Shown one piece after another: positions 33,017-46,632 of a DNA stretch of 64,000 bases. The number at the start of each line of letters is the position of its first letter. Within the stretch, counting starts at the first letter, position 1. The position numbers and the translations under genes were made by a program. The DNA comes from Clonostachys chloroleuca (taxonomy: Eukaryota > Ascomycota > Sordariomycetes > Hypocreales > Bionectriaceae): NCBI GenBank assembly GCA_037952775.1, contig JBANAY010000003.1, positions 1,426,001-1,490,000 on the forward strand. Direction: 5' to 3'. The notes under the pieces are model-generated. The model searched no databases. It was not told the DNA's origin and saw nothing but the letters and a program-made list of their open reading frames with translations.

Positions 33017-35047
33017 ATGGGCAACGCATCCGGTCTCGTCCAGTCTGAGCTAATCAACTTGCTTCAGACGACTGACCTGGAGTCCAAGATAGACAAATTA
33101 AAGCGTTTCCCGAATCTTTCAATCGTCAATTCGCCAGCCTCCGCAACAGTGCGAGCTAAACAGCAGGCCCTCAATATCGGCGAAGAATTTCAGTTCGGGA
33201 AGGCAAATGCTTTCCACACTGGCGTCAATGCCCCGACTCGGTTCGATGCCGAGGTGGGTTCTTGCATCGTTCGAGGTGAAGTCCCACGCCAGATCGATGG
33301 TACATTCTATCGAATAACCTGTGACCCTATCTACGCCAATCGAAACAAAAAGGATATCTGGATCAATGGCGATGGTGCCATACATGCCTGGCGTTTCTCC
33401 GAGGGTGTCGTAGACTTCAAGCAGAAGTATGTGCGCACTCCGCGATTTGTTTATGAACGCGCAGCCCGAAAACCGCTGTTTGGGACTTACAGAAACCCAT
33501 TTTCTGGTGATGAGAGGGTATTCAATGATATTCAAGGTCCTGGGAACACCCATATCCATCACTGGCATGGTTGGCTTCTTGCTTGCAAAGAAGATAGTCC
33601 ACCAATCGCGGTGGATCCGGATACTCTGGATACCATAGGTGCGTCTTGAACGAAATTTCATGGCTAGAAGCTCATATCTTTAATGCAGGCATCTACGATT
33701 TCGAGGGGCAGATAAACCCAGCTAAGACATTCACTGCGCACCCGAAAGTTGATGTTGTCACTGGCGAAACCATGGCTTATGGTATGGAAGCCTCTGGGAT
33801 GGCGTGAGTAAAATCCATATGTGCCCACCTGAAGTTGCTGCTGAATGGTCACTAGGTCCAATGATCTTGTATATTACCGTTTTAATCAACAGGGCAAGAA
33901 GGTCGACGAGTGCTGGGTGAAGACTCCAGATGTCACTTGGACCCATGACATGGTTGCAACAGATAAGTTGGTTTCCTGAGCTCTATTCTGGGAGGCCTGA
34001 CTGACTTGAGTATTTAGCTGGGTTATCTTTCACATGAGCAACTACCAGATTGATATGGATCATATGAAGAATGAAAATGGCACTCATTTTCGCTTGAACA
34101 GATTCTTGGTGAGACATTGACATCATTAGCAGCAGGAAGTATCTGTGCTAATACTACCAAGCCCAATAGATTCGGTGTTCTTCCGCGTCGAAATCCCAAG
34201 CCGGAGGATGTTAGGTGGTTCGACAGCCTCAAAAACCACACTTGGGGACATTTTTCCAACGGCTTCGAGGGAGAGGACGGATGCATCTATCTAGATGCAT
34301 ACATTGCAAACATAGATACACTCAACGCCTTCCCCAATATGCACCCTGAACTTGATATTGGGAAGCCGAAGGAAAAGATGAACGGGAAGCTGGCCCGGTT
34401 CAAAATCGACCCTAAGGCTCCTTCAAACGAGTTGGAACTTCCGATAGTACTCAGCGAGGTTGCTGGCGAGATGGCACGTTGCGACGATCGCTTCATCACG
34501 AAGCCTTACAACCACGTCTATGGATGCAGACACTCGCCTACTGGATTCGACGCAATCACCCACGTTGATATTGCAGCTGGCGTTACTCGTGTCTGGGAAG
34601 CAGGGCAAGGCACTGTTGTCGGCGAACCTTGCTTTATCCCTCGCGGAGAAGATTCTCCTGAAGGTGACGGCTACCTGGTGGTATGCACGCGGGACGTGTC
34701 CAGCAAGCAGGCCCATCTAACAGTGCTTGATGCGACACAAATTACCGCTGGCCCCGTCTGTATTGTAGAGCTTCCATTCCAGCTCTGTGAAGGGGTACAT
34801 GGAAACTGGGTACGTCTACAGAACATCAAACGTATTTAGATGTAGATGGATTCTACTAACAGTGATATCCAATTAGGTTGAAACAAACGACCTGCCGGTC
34901 CGCAGACCAATGGTGGACTACTCTGGAATAACGAGGGAGATTCAAGCAAAGTTCGGAACTGGTGCTCCCAAACCCTACGACGAGTTTATTGGGAAATCTG
35001 TCACCTTGACTCGAGCTGAGGCGGTTCCTAACCCTCGAGTCGCTTGA
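33017..35047 (+). CDS. Carotenoid/lignostilbene cleavage dioxygenase (RPE65/CCD family)
   Basis: Six exons: 33017-33638, 33689-33803, 33856-33966, 34018-34108, 34162-34809 and 34877-35047; 1758 bp, 585 aa, open. The non-heme iron beta-propeller has its four histidines visible: TAHPKVD, WTHDMVAT, HFSNGFEGEDG and HGNW near the C-terminus. Other marks are GTFYRITCDP, INGDGAIHAWRF, FGVLPRRNPKPEDVRWF and YNHVYG. The N-terminal 80 residues and FGVLPRRNP fit the fungal stilbene-cleaving group (such as Neurospora CAO-1) better than retinal-forming CarX, so resveratrol-type stilbenes or lignostilbenes are likely substrates; this is inference from family memory. The ATG at 33017 is chosen over 32921 because the extra 32 residues lack family match. 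Confidence 0.88.
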
Positions 35048-35973
35048 ATTTGTAATGAGCCGCAAGGGTATTCACCTGAAGGAGCCCAGGCTAGGATAGT
35101 AGATGTTAAACGGCGGAGAGGTTAACGGTCGGCCTTGCGGTTATTAAGTCTATTCAGTAGGTAATCGAGGTATTGTATAATCCGTAAGGATTAGTTAAGA
35201 AAGAGAACTCTTTACTATAAATATACCTCTTATTCTAAATAAAAAGAGCTTTAGATCTAAAGAAGTAATCTATATTGATCCAACAGCTAGCTTCAGATAA
35301 AAGACCCTCCAGATCATCCGGAAAAGGTCAAGATGGCTGGAAAAAATCACACACAGCCCTGCAATCTTGCCGATGGTCCAACAGTATCTCCTTGAAGCAG
35401 CTTAAGCTACAGCGTGTAACTTACAAGGTATTGATTGGTAGAGACCTAAGCTAAGAGACACCTTGGTCTCCACCTACTTAGTTTGGAGCTGAAGGTATTG
35501 TCGATCTGTAGCCTACTTAGATGGACTTTGCCACTGAGCAGAAACCCACTTGAAATTCGATATTCAAGCGTCTCTTCAGGTCACTGAGAGTAACGCCTGT
35601 ATAGGTAGAATAAATAAGTGGAGAGAATACCTCGGTGTAGCTTACGCTGCTTCAAGGAGATGTAGTGTGCGCCAGTTTAGTATGCCATAATTACGTTTCT
35701 CACCCCGTGGGCCGCTAATACATAAGTTATGAATGATCCTTGCGGGGTTGAATGCTACATAACTCCCCGCAATTAGTAATGTGTGGCTCGGCTGTGGTCG
35801 GCAATTGGACCTTTTCTCACCGTCTCCCACCATCGAAGCCACAACCACGCCTTGATGCTTCTTTGTCCCGCCTCCTCTTCCATTTTTGCATATCCTGTTC
35901 GTGACGACCGCTGTCGCTGTAAGACAACCCTGGAGCCCGCGGCTGACATCCTTTAAGCACTACACGGTCCAAC
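35048..35973. other. Intergenic with an inverted-repeat element
   Basis: 926 bp between the dioxygenase stop and the C2H2 factor. A short AT-rich patch (35160-35270) is followed by the inverted-repeat structure at 35385-35662. The promoter of the C2H2 gene occupies the right end. Confidence 0.5.
35385..35662. repeat. Short inverted-repeat (MITE-like) element
   Basis: Arms of 27 bp at 35385-35411 and 35636-35662 are reverse complements with two mismatches (core TCTCCTTGAAGCAGC). They enclose about 224 bp of non-coding sequence. This could be a miniature transposon or a large hairpin. No clear target duplication beyond a possible TA. Confidence 0.55.
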
Positions 35974-38481
35974 ATGGTGATGGCGGGATCGCCGGATACG
36001 GACCTACGTGAAGAAGCCAGCCTCGAGGGTGTCACCGCTGGAAATGTTTCTCGCAGCCTCAATTGCACCCAATGCAATGCCAAGTTCAGCCGCATTGCGC
36101 ATTTGAGGCGCCATCAGAGAACCCGTAAGTCTCATGCTGCGAATGGAGAGGACCCTTTGGCTGAATCACGGCTCCGGTAGATCGACCAGAGAAGCCCTTC
36201 TCCTGCTTATATTGTCCGCTTTCATCGTCGCGCAAAGACGTCATCGTTCGCCATACAAGGAACTTTCACCCAGGCAAGGAGCCAGGATGCAACGAGGCTC
36301 GCTCTCCCAGCCACTCATCTCCATGCCGCCGTCCGTCTCTACAGGAGCCAACTGGCCCGGATTGCACCGCAGGCGACCAAGAACCTCAACGGCCGGGCAT
36401 GTTGGAAACTTGTCCGTCGCGGCAGTCGCCCGCGGGGGGCCAGACAAGCGAAGACTTGGGCGACAGCGCTGTCGGCCTCGCCAACCCTCTTCCGGATGCG
36501 GATAGTCTGCAGGATCCTACCCCCTCCATCCAGAACATGTTCGATATCTCGGGGGGTCTCCAGTTCCCAGACTGGGCCTTCTCACAGATCTTTGAACTTG
36601 ATTATGTGCCGTCGCCGACGGACGACCTGGCCACGGCTCTGCGTGGGCAGGAGGACATTGGAACCTCGTCCTTGCAGGCTCTGCCTTCCCCTATCAGCAG
36701 CTCCTCGACGGCGAGCTGTCCACCCCGGAGCAGAGGCGCCTTCTTCGTTGAGGATGATAAGTACGAAAATGCGAAGCGAAATTACGATTACTTCAACACC
36801 ACAGAAAGGTTATCACGTTTCCGGTTTCCGTCCAAATTCGCTATGAGCCGATTTGTCAGGGGGTTCTTCGAGTATATGGCTCCTCATTTGCCGATCGTAC
36901 ACTTACCGACGTTTGATATAGCTTCCACGCCATGTAGGTCTTTGATATCTAGTCCTTCCTTGCACTGATGCGCTAATTTTTCATTGAAGCTCCCCTTCTG
37001 TTCGAGATCATGGCATGTGGTGCATTATATTCCAACGAGCCGAGCGTTGCACAGGATCTACATACAGCTGCCTTGCTTTTGATGAGAGAGGTAAAATGGA
37101 CAGTCCCGTAATGAGCGCTGCTACCAGCTATAATCATTTCTACTAACCAATTTTGCTAGCATGATGAGATGGTCCTCATCGGGCAGAGGGATAACGAATT
37201 TCAGCTGTGGGTGCTACAAGCTAGTCTTCTGATATGCCATTTTGGAGCATTCAGTGGAGATTCACAGAGGGAGAGTCGAGCGGCTCAAACACTCAGCCAG
37301 ACTATGAAGGTTCGTGTTGCAGAGCAGTCGACTTTCACCTCAGCCAATTGACAGAGCCGTGCGTAGCTTGCAGACGACGCCTTCAAAGAGGTAGGGATAT
37401 CGGAGGCAGCAACGTACAAGGAATGGGTACAGCAAGAGACGTTAAATAGGTAAGCTCTCAATTCAGCATATCAGTGCGCGTTAATGGTGCGCGAGCCCCA
37501 ACCTCAATTCAGATGTCTCGCTGGTGGTATCATTCTTGGTGCCGCGTTCTTCTCAAAGAGCAGGGACCGATGTTTTTCGCTTGCCATCCTGGACGCCAGG
37601 TTCCCGCTGCCTTCGAGCACAGCATCGTGGTTACAAGACGAAAACAGCTGGGAAAGGCCCAAAGAAACCATCTACAGCTCTGACGCTTTGAAGATGATAT
37701 TTGAGGGATGCAAGATGACCTTGCATGAGACCGACTTTGGCTTTGCAACTATTGTTTCGGCTGTGCTTTGCCACGTCTGTGTCTTTGAGTCGCTTATTGG
37801 AACACAGTACCCAGATTTGTTTGCAAGCTTCATCGAGAAGATGGACAGACCGGTTCAAGTACTCAATGCCATCTGGAAAGAGCAATCATCCAGCCAATTC
37901 CTGATAGAGTCCACCATGACCTCAATGGCCCATACCACACGATCAATGATACTTTCGATAACATATCACCTCTATGCAAGCCATCACTTGATGGCTGTAA
38001 AGAGGTTTTTTCGTTCCCCGGGGCTTTTGGGTTGTCGGGAAAGCCTAGAACAATGCTTCCACAAACGGCACTCAGCCACTCTAGAGAAAGCTTTGATCTT
38101 GGCAGCCGAGATGTTGAGATCCGACTGTCAGACAGGTCTCGGATATATCAAGTCATTCGGAAATCTTCGATTTGCTCCGGTATCCGTTATTCCAGCTTGC
38201 GAAGGCGGTATGTTCCAGGCCCCTCTGTGTATACTTTCTCGGGCCCAATTTCTAACACGGTGCCCCAAGCATTGCTCCTCTGCTGGTACCTGCAGAACAA
38301 GCAATCAAAATTAAGTCCTGATCTAAAACTGGACAAATTGATCGACGACGCATTGTCGGAAAGTGAGGGCTCGCGAGCCAATGCACCGAGCCCTCTTGCA
38401 GCTTTTCCCCTTGCGACGTACGCGAGCTTGTTTGATACTTCAGTGTGGCAGGGTATGGTCCCTTTCCGTATGAGATATTAG
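35974..38481 (+). CDS. C2H2 zinc-finger / fungal-specific transcription factor
   Basis: Seven exons: 35974-36124, 36181-36933, 36990-37090, 37160-37309, 37367-37449, 37513-38207 and 38270-38481; 2145 bp, 714 aa. Two C2H2 fingers lie near the start: CTQCNAKFSRIAHLRRHQRT plus a His completed across intron 1, and CLYCPLSSSRKDVIVRHTRNFH. A low-complexity Ser/Pro linker follows, then a fungal transcription-factor domain (FGFFEYM-like RGFFEYMAPHLPIVHLPTF, YKEWVQQETLNR). Donor sites of introns 4 and 5 were chosen to keep YKEWVQQETLNR in frame and are the least certain. The C-terminus reads SVWQGMVPFRMRY; a conserved-looking PFPYEILE sits in another frame just there, so the last exon may carry a 5-bp insertion. 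A candidate regulator of the P450/hydrolase/dioxygenase block. Confidence 0.83.
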
Positions 38482-40261
38482 AACTTGATTGCTAATCTGA
38501 AACCTTGATAGTTCATCGGGACGTATCTAATAGACTCACGCAGTTAGCGATGCAACTCAAAGATATGTGCTGAGTCTGAACGAATTTATTATTCTGGCTG
38601 GTTGTCGGAGAAGAATAAAACTCTTTATAAGAGAAATGAATCTACTATTACCTCAGAAGCCTTTCTATATCTATCTTAGTTTAATATATATATATATATA
38701 TAAGTATACTATCTTAATTTTTATTATAATATCTTATTAAAAATATATTTCAGGCAGTAATAGTTCCTATACTTAGTATAATTATTAAAAAGATATCTTT
38801 TTAGATCGGTTAGAATATACAGGAGAAGGATAAATATACTAAGCTTATAATAGAGGTACTCTCCTCGATTTAAGTAATCAAGATATATAGCTGGGAGTAA
38901 GGTCTAACAGGGTATATAGGTCAGCGGAGAGATAAGAAACTGCAGATACTTTAACGTAAAGCTATTACTAACTATTCTTATTTACTTTATATAATCTATA
39001 CCTGCTCTGCTGACCTTAGTCTCTTTAGAGTATTTATAGCTAAGGGTATTTTTCTTAATATTGAATATATTTTTATTAATATTATACTACTTATAATAAT
39101 TAATAACTTACTAGTTAAGTTTTTAAGTCTATTAACTACTCTTCAGATTAATATAATATCTATTAGTTAGATTAGAAATATTTTAACTTGCCAGAGTCTA
39201 ACCAGTATACTAAGGGCAAGATTTACTTTAGCTAATATAGCTACCAGTCCTCCCTATGATTTATAGCTCCCTGTTTTAAATAGTTAAAAGGTTCTGATAC
39301 CCTGTTTAACTTATATCTCTCCGCTAATATATATACTTATACCTTAATTATTAGCCCTACAGGCTCTACTAAGATAATACTGCTTATTAGTATACTCAGA
39401 TCTATTAAAAGTATAAATTATATAGAAGCTCCTAGAGATAGAATAGCTTATATAATATAGATACTATTTATTATTAAGAGCAGTATACTTAAGAATATTC
39501 TTTTTTATAAGCCTGTGACAGTTGGGTAACTTATACTGGACAGGGTCTAGGGTAGATTAGGGTTAAACTAATCAGAGTATTATTCTGAGTAGTATAATCA
39601 GGTTATCTTAGGCTATATAATATAAGTTACTATTAGTATATAAGTATTATAGAGCTAGTAATAATAAATATATAGATAATATTATAGTAAAGTTATAACT
39701 ATATTAATAACTATCTAAAGGAGTATTCTATCTAGTAAAATAAATATATATATATACTAAGAGCTTATAATAGCTTACTAGTAATCTAAAGTAAGTTTAA
39801 TAGAGAATTATTCAGACTTATTAATAATCTAAAGTAATCTATTTTTTATTAATAAGAAAAGTAGAGTATATTATATAATTAGAATAGATATATATCTTAT
39901 TTATAATATATTACTTTCTCCCTATTAGTTTTATTTTTAAAACTAGTTTTTATAGCTAATACTTAGTATATAATTTCTTTATTCTTAATTATTCTATATA
40001 TTACTAACTATATTATAGTCTTTATCTAAGAAATTATAATAGTATAAATATCTTATATTCCTAATTAAAGAGATAGATATTAAAACTATATTTTATTTAA
40101 ATTATTTTAAGTATAAGAAAATATATTATATAATTAAAGCTTTCTCTTACTATAGAGAGTATATAAAACTAAATTAATTTTATAATAGTATTAAGATAGT
40201 ATCTTAGTATATATACTTTTATTCCTTATATTTTCTAATTCCTACTAATTATATATAATAA
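38482..40261. repeat. RIP-mutated transposon relics
   Basis: AT-saturated with no open frame. A less mutated patch at about 39510-39575 (GTGACAGTTGGGTAAC...) could be the start of an old LTR but has no visible partner here. Confidence 0.55.
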
Positions 40262-40451
40262 TATTAGTATACTAAATACTACTAATTAGTAGTTACTAGC
40301 TAGAAGCTAGAAGTAGAGTAGTTTACTTAGTTAGAACTACTTTAGAACTATATTTATAACTAGTTTACTTCTATAGCTAGGATAGTAACTTAATTAATTA
40401 CTTTTTAATCTATTTACTCTATAGTATATACTTTAGAAAAGCTTTCTAATA
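40262..40451 (+). repeat. 5' LTR of copia copy A
   Basis: A 190-bp repeat starting TATTAGTATACTAAATAC and ending CTTTCTAATA. It matches 48830-49019, 56425-56614 and the partial copy at 63863. Likely ancestral ends TG...CA became TA...TA by RIP transitions. Confidence 0.85.
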
Positions 40452-43400
40452 TTAATTAGTAGTTATATAGTAGCTATAGATTAGTAAAAAAGAAGAAATA
40501 GGATTTCCTAAGTATTTAGGGAAGTATAGTTCTTCTATAAGTACTAGTTCTATACTATAGAACTATATATAATATATAATATAATAATACTATTATCTTT
40601 TATATACTCTAAATAGTTATTTTAGAAATTACTTATTTTTTTTAATAATACTATTAGTACTAGAAATACTTCTAAAGAGTATTATATTATATATACCTCT
40701 CTATTAATATAGATAGGAGTAATTAATAAAATTACTTTCTTTTCTAATTACTTAATCTTAAGAGTTTACTTTTATAGAATACTCTCCCTTTTCTAACTCT
40801 AGAAGGAAATAAGATAATCTTTTATACTTCTTCTTTATTATTACTCTATTTCCTATAATCTATTAGAATCCTTCTAAATAGAAATTCTAATTTTTTAAAT
40901 AAGAATAAAACTCTATACTTCTCTATTATAAAAATATTTATATATTTTAGAACTTACTTTCTAAGTAAGTATAATAATACTATTAGTATAAATTATATTT
41001 ATACTAACCCCTTTTAATTATAATAAAGTAGAAGAGATCTTTAATATAACTAAGCTAATAAAGATCTATATAAATAATATTAACTAGATAAATAGCTTAG
41101 TTTTAGTAGTCTAGATAACTATCTAAGAATTTATTAATATATATATAGTATATTATATATATTACTATAAATATATTAGACTATATAGTAATAATTTACT
41201 AGATAAGTTTATATATAACTTTAGGGATTAGTTAATAAAAAAGTTTATACTTCTAAATAATAGTATTACTAAGGAGTTAAAATATATTCTATAATATAGT
41301 AGTATATATACTAGCCCTATAAATAATATATCTAAAGTAGCTCTTAATAATATATAAGAGCTAGAGGACTTATTAGAATAGCTAAATAATTAATAGTTTT
41401 TTATAAATACTTTTAATTTAAATTTCTAAGTATTCTAATTATAGAAGTAATATAGAAAGTCTTAAGAATATATAGTACTAATATTATAAATACTCTAAAA
41501 AAGAAGTATAATCTATATAATTAAAATAAATAAAATAGAAATACTTAAGAGAAATAAGAAATTAATCTAATAAGTATTTATATCTCCTAGGAATCTAGTT
41601 CTAAGATAAGAATCAGGAGAGTATATATATAAGTTATATAACTTATACTATAATCTTCTATCTAAATAAAGTCTTAGAATAGATATAATAGCTATATAAG
41701 AGCTTATAGCCTTCTAGAAGCTATATAATATAAAAAAGTACTTATTTAGTAGAGAACTATATAATATACTTAATACTAAAATCAGAATAATACTAAATAC
41801 TTATAAATTCTATAATATATAGTTAAATAGATTTAAAACTATTTTTTTCTAAATCCTTAAAGGGAATATATAGGATTTCTAGTTCTAATATATTAAAAAA
41901 GAATATATCTTTAGAGAGATATATTTTAAACTAAAGTAATACTTTAATAATACTATTAATAAATAGTAGTATTATTATAATTAGACTTAAATTAATATTA
42001 TTTTAATATAGATAAATAGAGAATATAAGGATCTTATAGTATATTAAATACTATAAAAAATCTTTACTATTCTAATAAGAGTATAGAAAATATTTAGAAG
42101 TACTTATATAGGGGATAATAATTTATAAGCTATAGTAGTAAGAGTATATAGAGGTTTAAAGGAACTAGAAATAGTACTCTAAAGAGAGTATATAAATATT
42201 AAAGCCCTAATATAATATCTTATATTAGTATTAAAAATAAACCTATTAAAATAGCTAGAATAAAGCCTAATAATCTTAATAGCTTAGAATATAATAAGAA
42301 ATATATATCTTATTAACTAGTAATATTAATATATTTAGAAGCTACTAAATAGAATATAATAGTAGCTCTATTATATTTAAAATATATAGAGTAGATTATT
42401 TAATAGAAACTTTATTAGCTAAAATTAAGAACTATAGAGGAATAGCTAGAGAGAGTACTACTTTATTTATAATAAGCCTAGTTATTAGTTTATAAACTAT
42501 CTATAGAAGAGATCTAAACTATACTATTAATTTATAACTAAGTTTTTTAAAGTAGAAGAGAAAGTAGAAGAAGATAATATATTAGAAGAATTTAAATAGT
42601 AAACTTAAGATTAAGAAGGGATTAATAACTAGTTTAAAATAGTAAACTATAGAGACCCTAATAATTATAATAATCTAGATAAGGAAGACTAATATATAAA
42701 TAGTAATAAATAATACCTAATATAATATCTGCTTAATAAAGTATTCTAGTACTTATTCTCTAGAGAGAAAATTAAGAAAAAGCTATAAAACTCTTTATAA
42801 TTTATTATTAAGGAAAGATATATAATATAATTCTAGGGGATTATACTAAATATAGATATTTTATTAATCTTAACTATAAGTAAATTATAATTTAAAGTAT
42901 TTAAATAAATTAATCTATTAATTAAACTAAATACTATAGCTAATATAAAAAGTATTAAGTTTAGAAAGAGGCTTATAGAGTTACTTAGTATAATAAAGTT
43001 ATAGATTTTTATTTAGACTTATTATATTTTATATAATAAACTTAGAGATCTCTTTTCTAATATATTTTTAAGATATAGATTATTTAAATATTAAGTTTAG
43101 AAATATAATTAATAAAATAGTTAGAACTATAAATAGTCTTTCTACTCTAATTATAAGGAAATAGAGCTATATATAGTTCTTTCCTAAATATATATTAATA
43201 GCTAATATAGCCTACTTAATAGAACTAGAGCTAAAATAACTTTATTACTACTTTAGTTACCTATTAGTAGAAAGACTATATAAGCTCTTAGAAAGAGCAG
43301 ACTATAAGGATATAGATAGAGAAGTAATAAAAAAGATTAAATACTTCTACTACTAATACTAGACCTATAGTCTAGCTTTAAAATACTTTAAATTCAGACT

Positions 43401-43479
43401 ATAAGATAATCTTAATTTTAATTATAAGATTATAATTAATATTATATATCTACTAGATTAAGAACTAGTTTTATATATA

Positions 43480-44386
43480 TTGAAATTACAGTGGCCTACA
43501 AGGTGTATTAGGCCTTGAGACCGCTATAACTAGCAGCAGCGGAAAATTTAGCTTCTAACTTATAGTGAACACTCCTCTATAACTTAGTCAAATTTCATAC
43601 TAAAAAGTCGGTTTATAGTGCATTTTATAGCGCAAAAGAATCTTATTTTGGTAAGAGGAATCAGAAAATTATACCAATTTCTCTCATAGATCTACCGACT
43701 AAAAACTACTCTAAAACCCGCTATAGCAGCTTCCTGGGCTACTTTTGATTTTCCGCAAAATTTATTACTATAGGAAATCTAAAAAATCAACTTATAACTA
43801 CCAAACTATAAGACAGATATATATAACCTTTTTAAGACCCACTTTTATCTGAAAGAGCTAGTTAAGCTGATCAGTTGAGTATAGATATTAGATATCTTAT
43901 CTTTAAAGCTGAAAGAGATATCTAAGATCTAAGGTCTAGTCTAGGGTAGGTTGGTTATAGGGTAGCTTAGGTATAGGTTAGGCTACTAGAAGTTACTCAG
44001 ATTTTTCCTGAATTTTCTAGACCCTTATTTAGGCTAATATAGCCTAATAACCTATAAATAACGCTGCTGACGCTCCTAGCCCTAAAGAGGAACTGGAGCC
44101 CGCTAAGCCGTAGCGGTCATAGCGGCCTGTAGCCACTGACCCACAGTGGCTGCAACCGCTATTGGCTAGTGATCGTAGTCGCTATCGGATAGCGGTCTCA
44201 ATCGCTATTGGCTAGCTGTTACAGGGGATAGCGATCGCTAACAGTTAGTGGTTGCGATCGCTAACAGTCAGTGGCTACGATCGCTAACAGTTAGTGGTTG
44301 CGACCGCTAGAGGTTAGTGGTTGTAACCGCTAACTTATAGTGATACGGTCACTAACTTATAGTGGCTATAGTCTCTTAATTCAACA
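43480..44386 (+). mobile_element. Non-autonomous TIR element, copy 1 (inserted in copia A)
   Basis: About 907 bp, GC-richer than its surroundings. It begins TTGAAATTACAGTGGCC and ends CTTAATTCAACA, giving short inverted termini (TGTTGAA/TTCAACA in copy 2). Copia copy B lacks it at the equivalent point (about 59632), proving insertion. It has no open frame, so it depends on another element. Bases 44095-44345 contain a run of short palindromic units of the type GTTGCGACCGCTAAC. Confidence 0.75.
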
Positions 44387-46403
44387 ATATATTATCTATA
44401 TAGTAATTATATTTTAAAATATAATTTTCTTTATAAATATTTTAGTAGATATTATATAGGAAGTATTAAAGAGGATCTAGCTATATATATATCTAGGATT
44501 ACTAGACTATATTATATATAATATAGGAACCTAATTTATAAGTAACTAATTTTATATAAATATAAGGATTATTAGTTCTAAGTATAAGTAAATACTAATT
44601 AAGGTCTATTAGTTAATTAGTAAGATTAAGAGATATTATAAACTATTATAATATATATTTAATATTTTATATAAAGAACTTAAGGAGATAATCTTAAAGG
44701 AATTAATATTATAAATAGTAGTTAAAGTAATTAATAATATAGTAGGGCCTAATAGCTTTATATTAATACTCTTTATATTTAGAGTATATTTAAAAGTTAT
44801 TATATTCTCTCCCCTATTATAATTTATAGTTTAAAGAGTATAAGTAGTTAATCTTATAATAAAAGTCTTAAGAGAACTATACTTATACTAGCTATATATA
44901 ATAGCTCTAATCTAATAGAACTTTTTAAACTTTTACTCCTAAGTAAGGTTATAGTATAGAGAAAGAATAAGAGGTAGTTTAGGCTATATAAACTTTTATT
45001 AAATAACTCCTATAATATTATAATTAAAATATATAATAGACTAAAGACCTTTTAGTCTATATATATAAAGTTATACTATAGAAATAAATAGACTAAAAAC
45101 CTAGTCTAAGAGAGTACTAGCCTAGTAATATATCTAAAAGACCTCTTACTATTTATAATAAGTAAACTATTATAAAGAAGGGAATAACTAATAGATTTAA
45201 AGAATAAACTGAAAGTATATATATAATATATAGTATAACTAGTTAGACTATATACTAACTATATAATATATAAGGAGTAAGATACTCTTAAGCTAGCTAA
45301 GAAACTTTAAAAGGGAGGAGTTATTATAACTCTAAGTACTCTATTTAAAGCTTCTATAATAGCTAAAATTAATTAACTTATTAAAGTAGGTATATTTAAG
45401 TTTATATAGTTTAATTATAATATTAAAAGTAGTTAACTATTTAAAGTATATATTATTAATAAAGTAAAAGAATAGAATATATATCTATATAAAAAATTCT
45501 ATCTAGTTATATAAGGATATAATAATACTAGTAAAGAGATAGTTTTTATATAGTTACTAATAATTTAATACTATAGCTAATAGCTTATTTTTATACTAAT
45601 ACTATTACTATTAGTAGTAGAAATTTATATTCTAATAGATAGAGATATTATATAAGCCTATCTATAGTTTAAGTTAATATTATAATATATAATTTATATA
45701 ATACTCCTAAAAGATCTTAAGTAAAGCTATCTATAAGGAATAATTATAAAAATTATAAAGCTACTATATAGAATTACTAAGTCTAGTATATATTAGTATA
45801 CTATATACTATAAGTACTTTATAATATATATAAAAATAGTAACTTCTAGTTTTAATTTATACTTTCTAATTATAGAAAGTAATATACTTAGTTTTAGAAT
45901 TATTAGAATATAAACTAATAATATACTTAGATTATTTAATAAAATACTTACTATAGAAGAAGAATATTAGTTAAAAAAGATTAAGTTTAAAATAAAAACT
46001 AGAGTTAAATTTTCTAAGGAAATAGATTTTAAATTTAATAGAGGAAAAATATCCCTCTATAATATAATAATTAAGTTCCTTTAAAAGAGCTAAGCTAATA
46101 TACTCTAGAAAGCTATAGATATAGAGAGCTATAAAGCCTAAAGAGTATATAGTATATAGATTATAAGTATTATATAATTAGAAGCTTTATATAATTTATC
46201 TATAGTAGTATAATTATAATAGAATCTATTAAAAAATAATATTAAAAAATTAAATAAAAGGCTTATATAGTAAATTAAGAACTATAACTATAGATTAAAA
46301 TTTATACTACTTAACCTATATAATCTAAAGCTATATATCTTTATAGATAGATCTCTTACTAATAATAAAGAAATAAGCTTTTAAATTAGCTTTATAATTA
46401 TAC

Positions 46404-46632
46404 TGTTACGCTCAAAACTGGCCGCAACCAGCCTGGGCGTTGTTGATGGGTTCTGGATTGTTGGCTACAGGGTAGCCGGGTTATGACGGGTTGTGGTTGA
46501 AGCCTATGATCACGATACCTTCACTTGTGTGCGAGATAATATGATTCTTAAGGCTTGGATTCTCTTCTATCTGTTGGCTGTTTCCAGCCCTTTTATAGGG
46601 GGCTCCGTGCAGCCCCTGTTCGTAGCATGACA
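46404..46632 (+). mobile_element. Solo LTR with perfect 5-bp target duplication
   Basis: 229 bp starting TGTTACGCTC and ending TAGCATGACA, flanked on both sides by TATAC (46399-46403, 46633-46637). Copia copy B has a single TATAC at the same place (about 61665). Normal CG/CA/TG content shows it arrived after its host was mutated. TG...CA ends plus the duplication make it a recombined LTR of an unrelated element. Confidence 0.85.

Noticed and set aside
39520..39580. TTAGGGTT-like text suggesting a telomere
   Set aside because: Only a single TTAGGG with no tandem array; ordinary transposon sequence continues on both sides.
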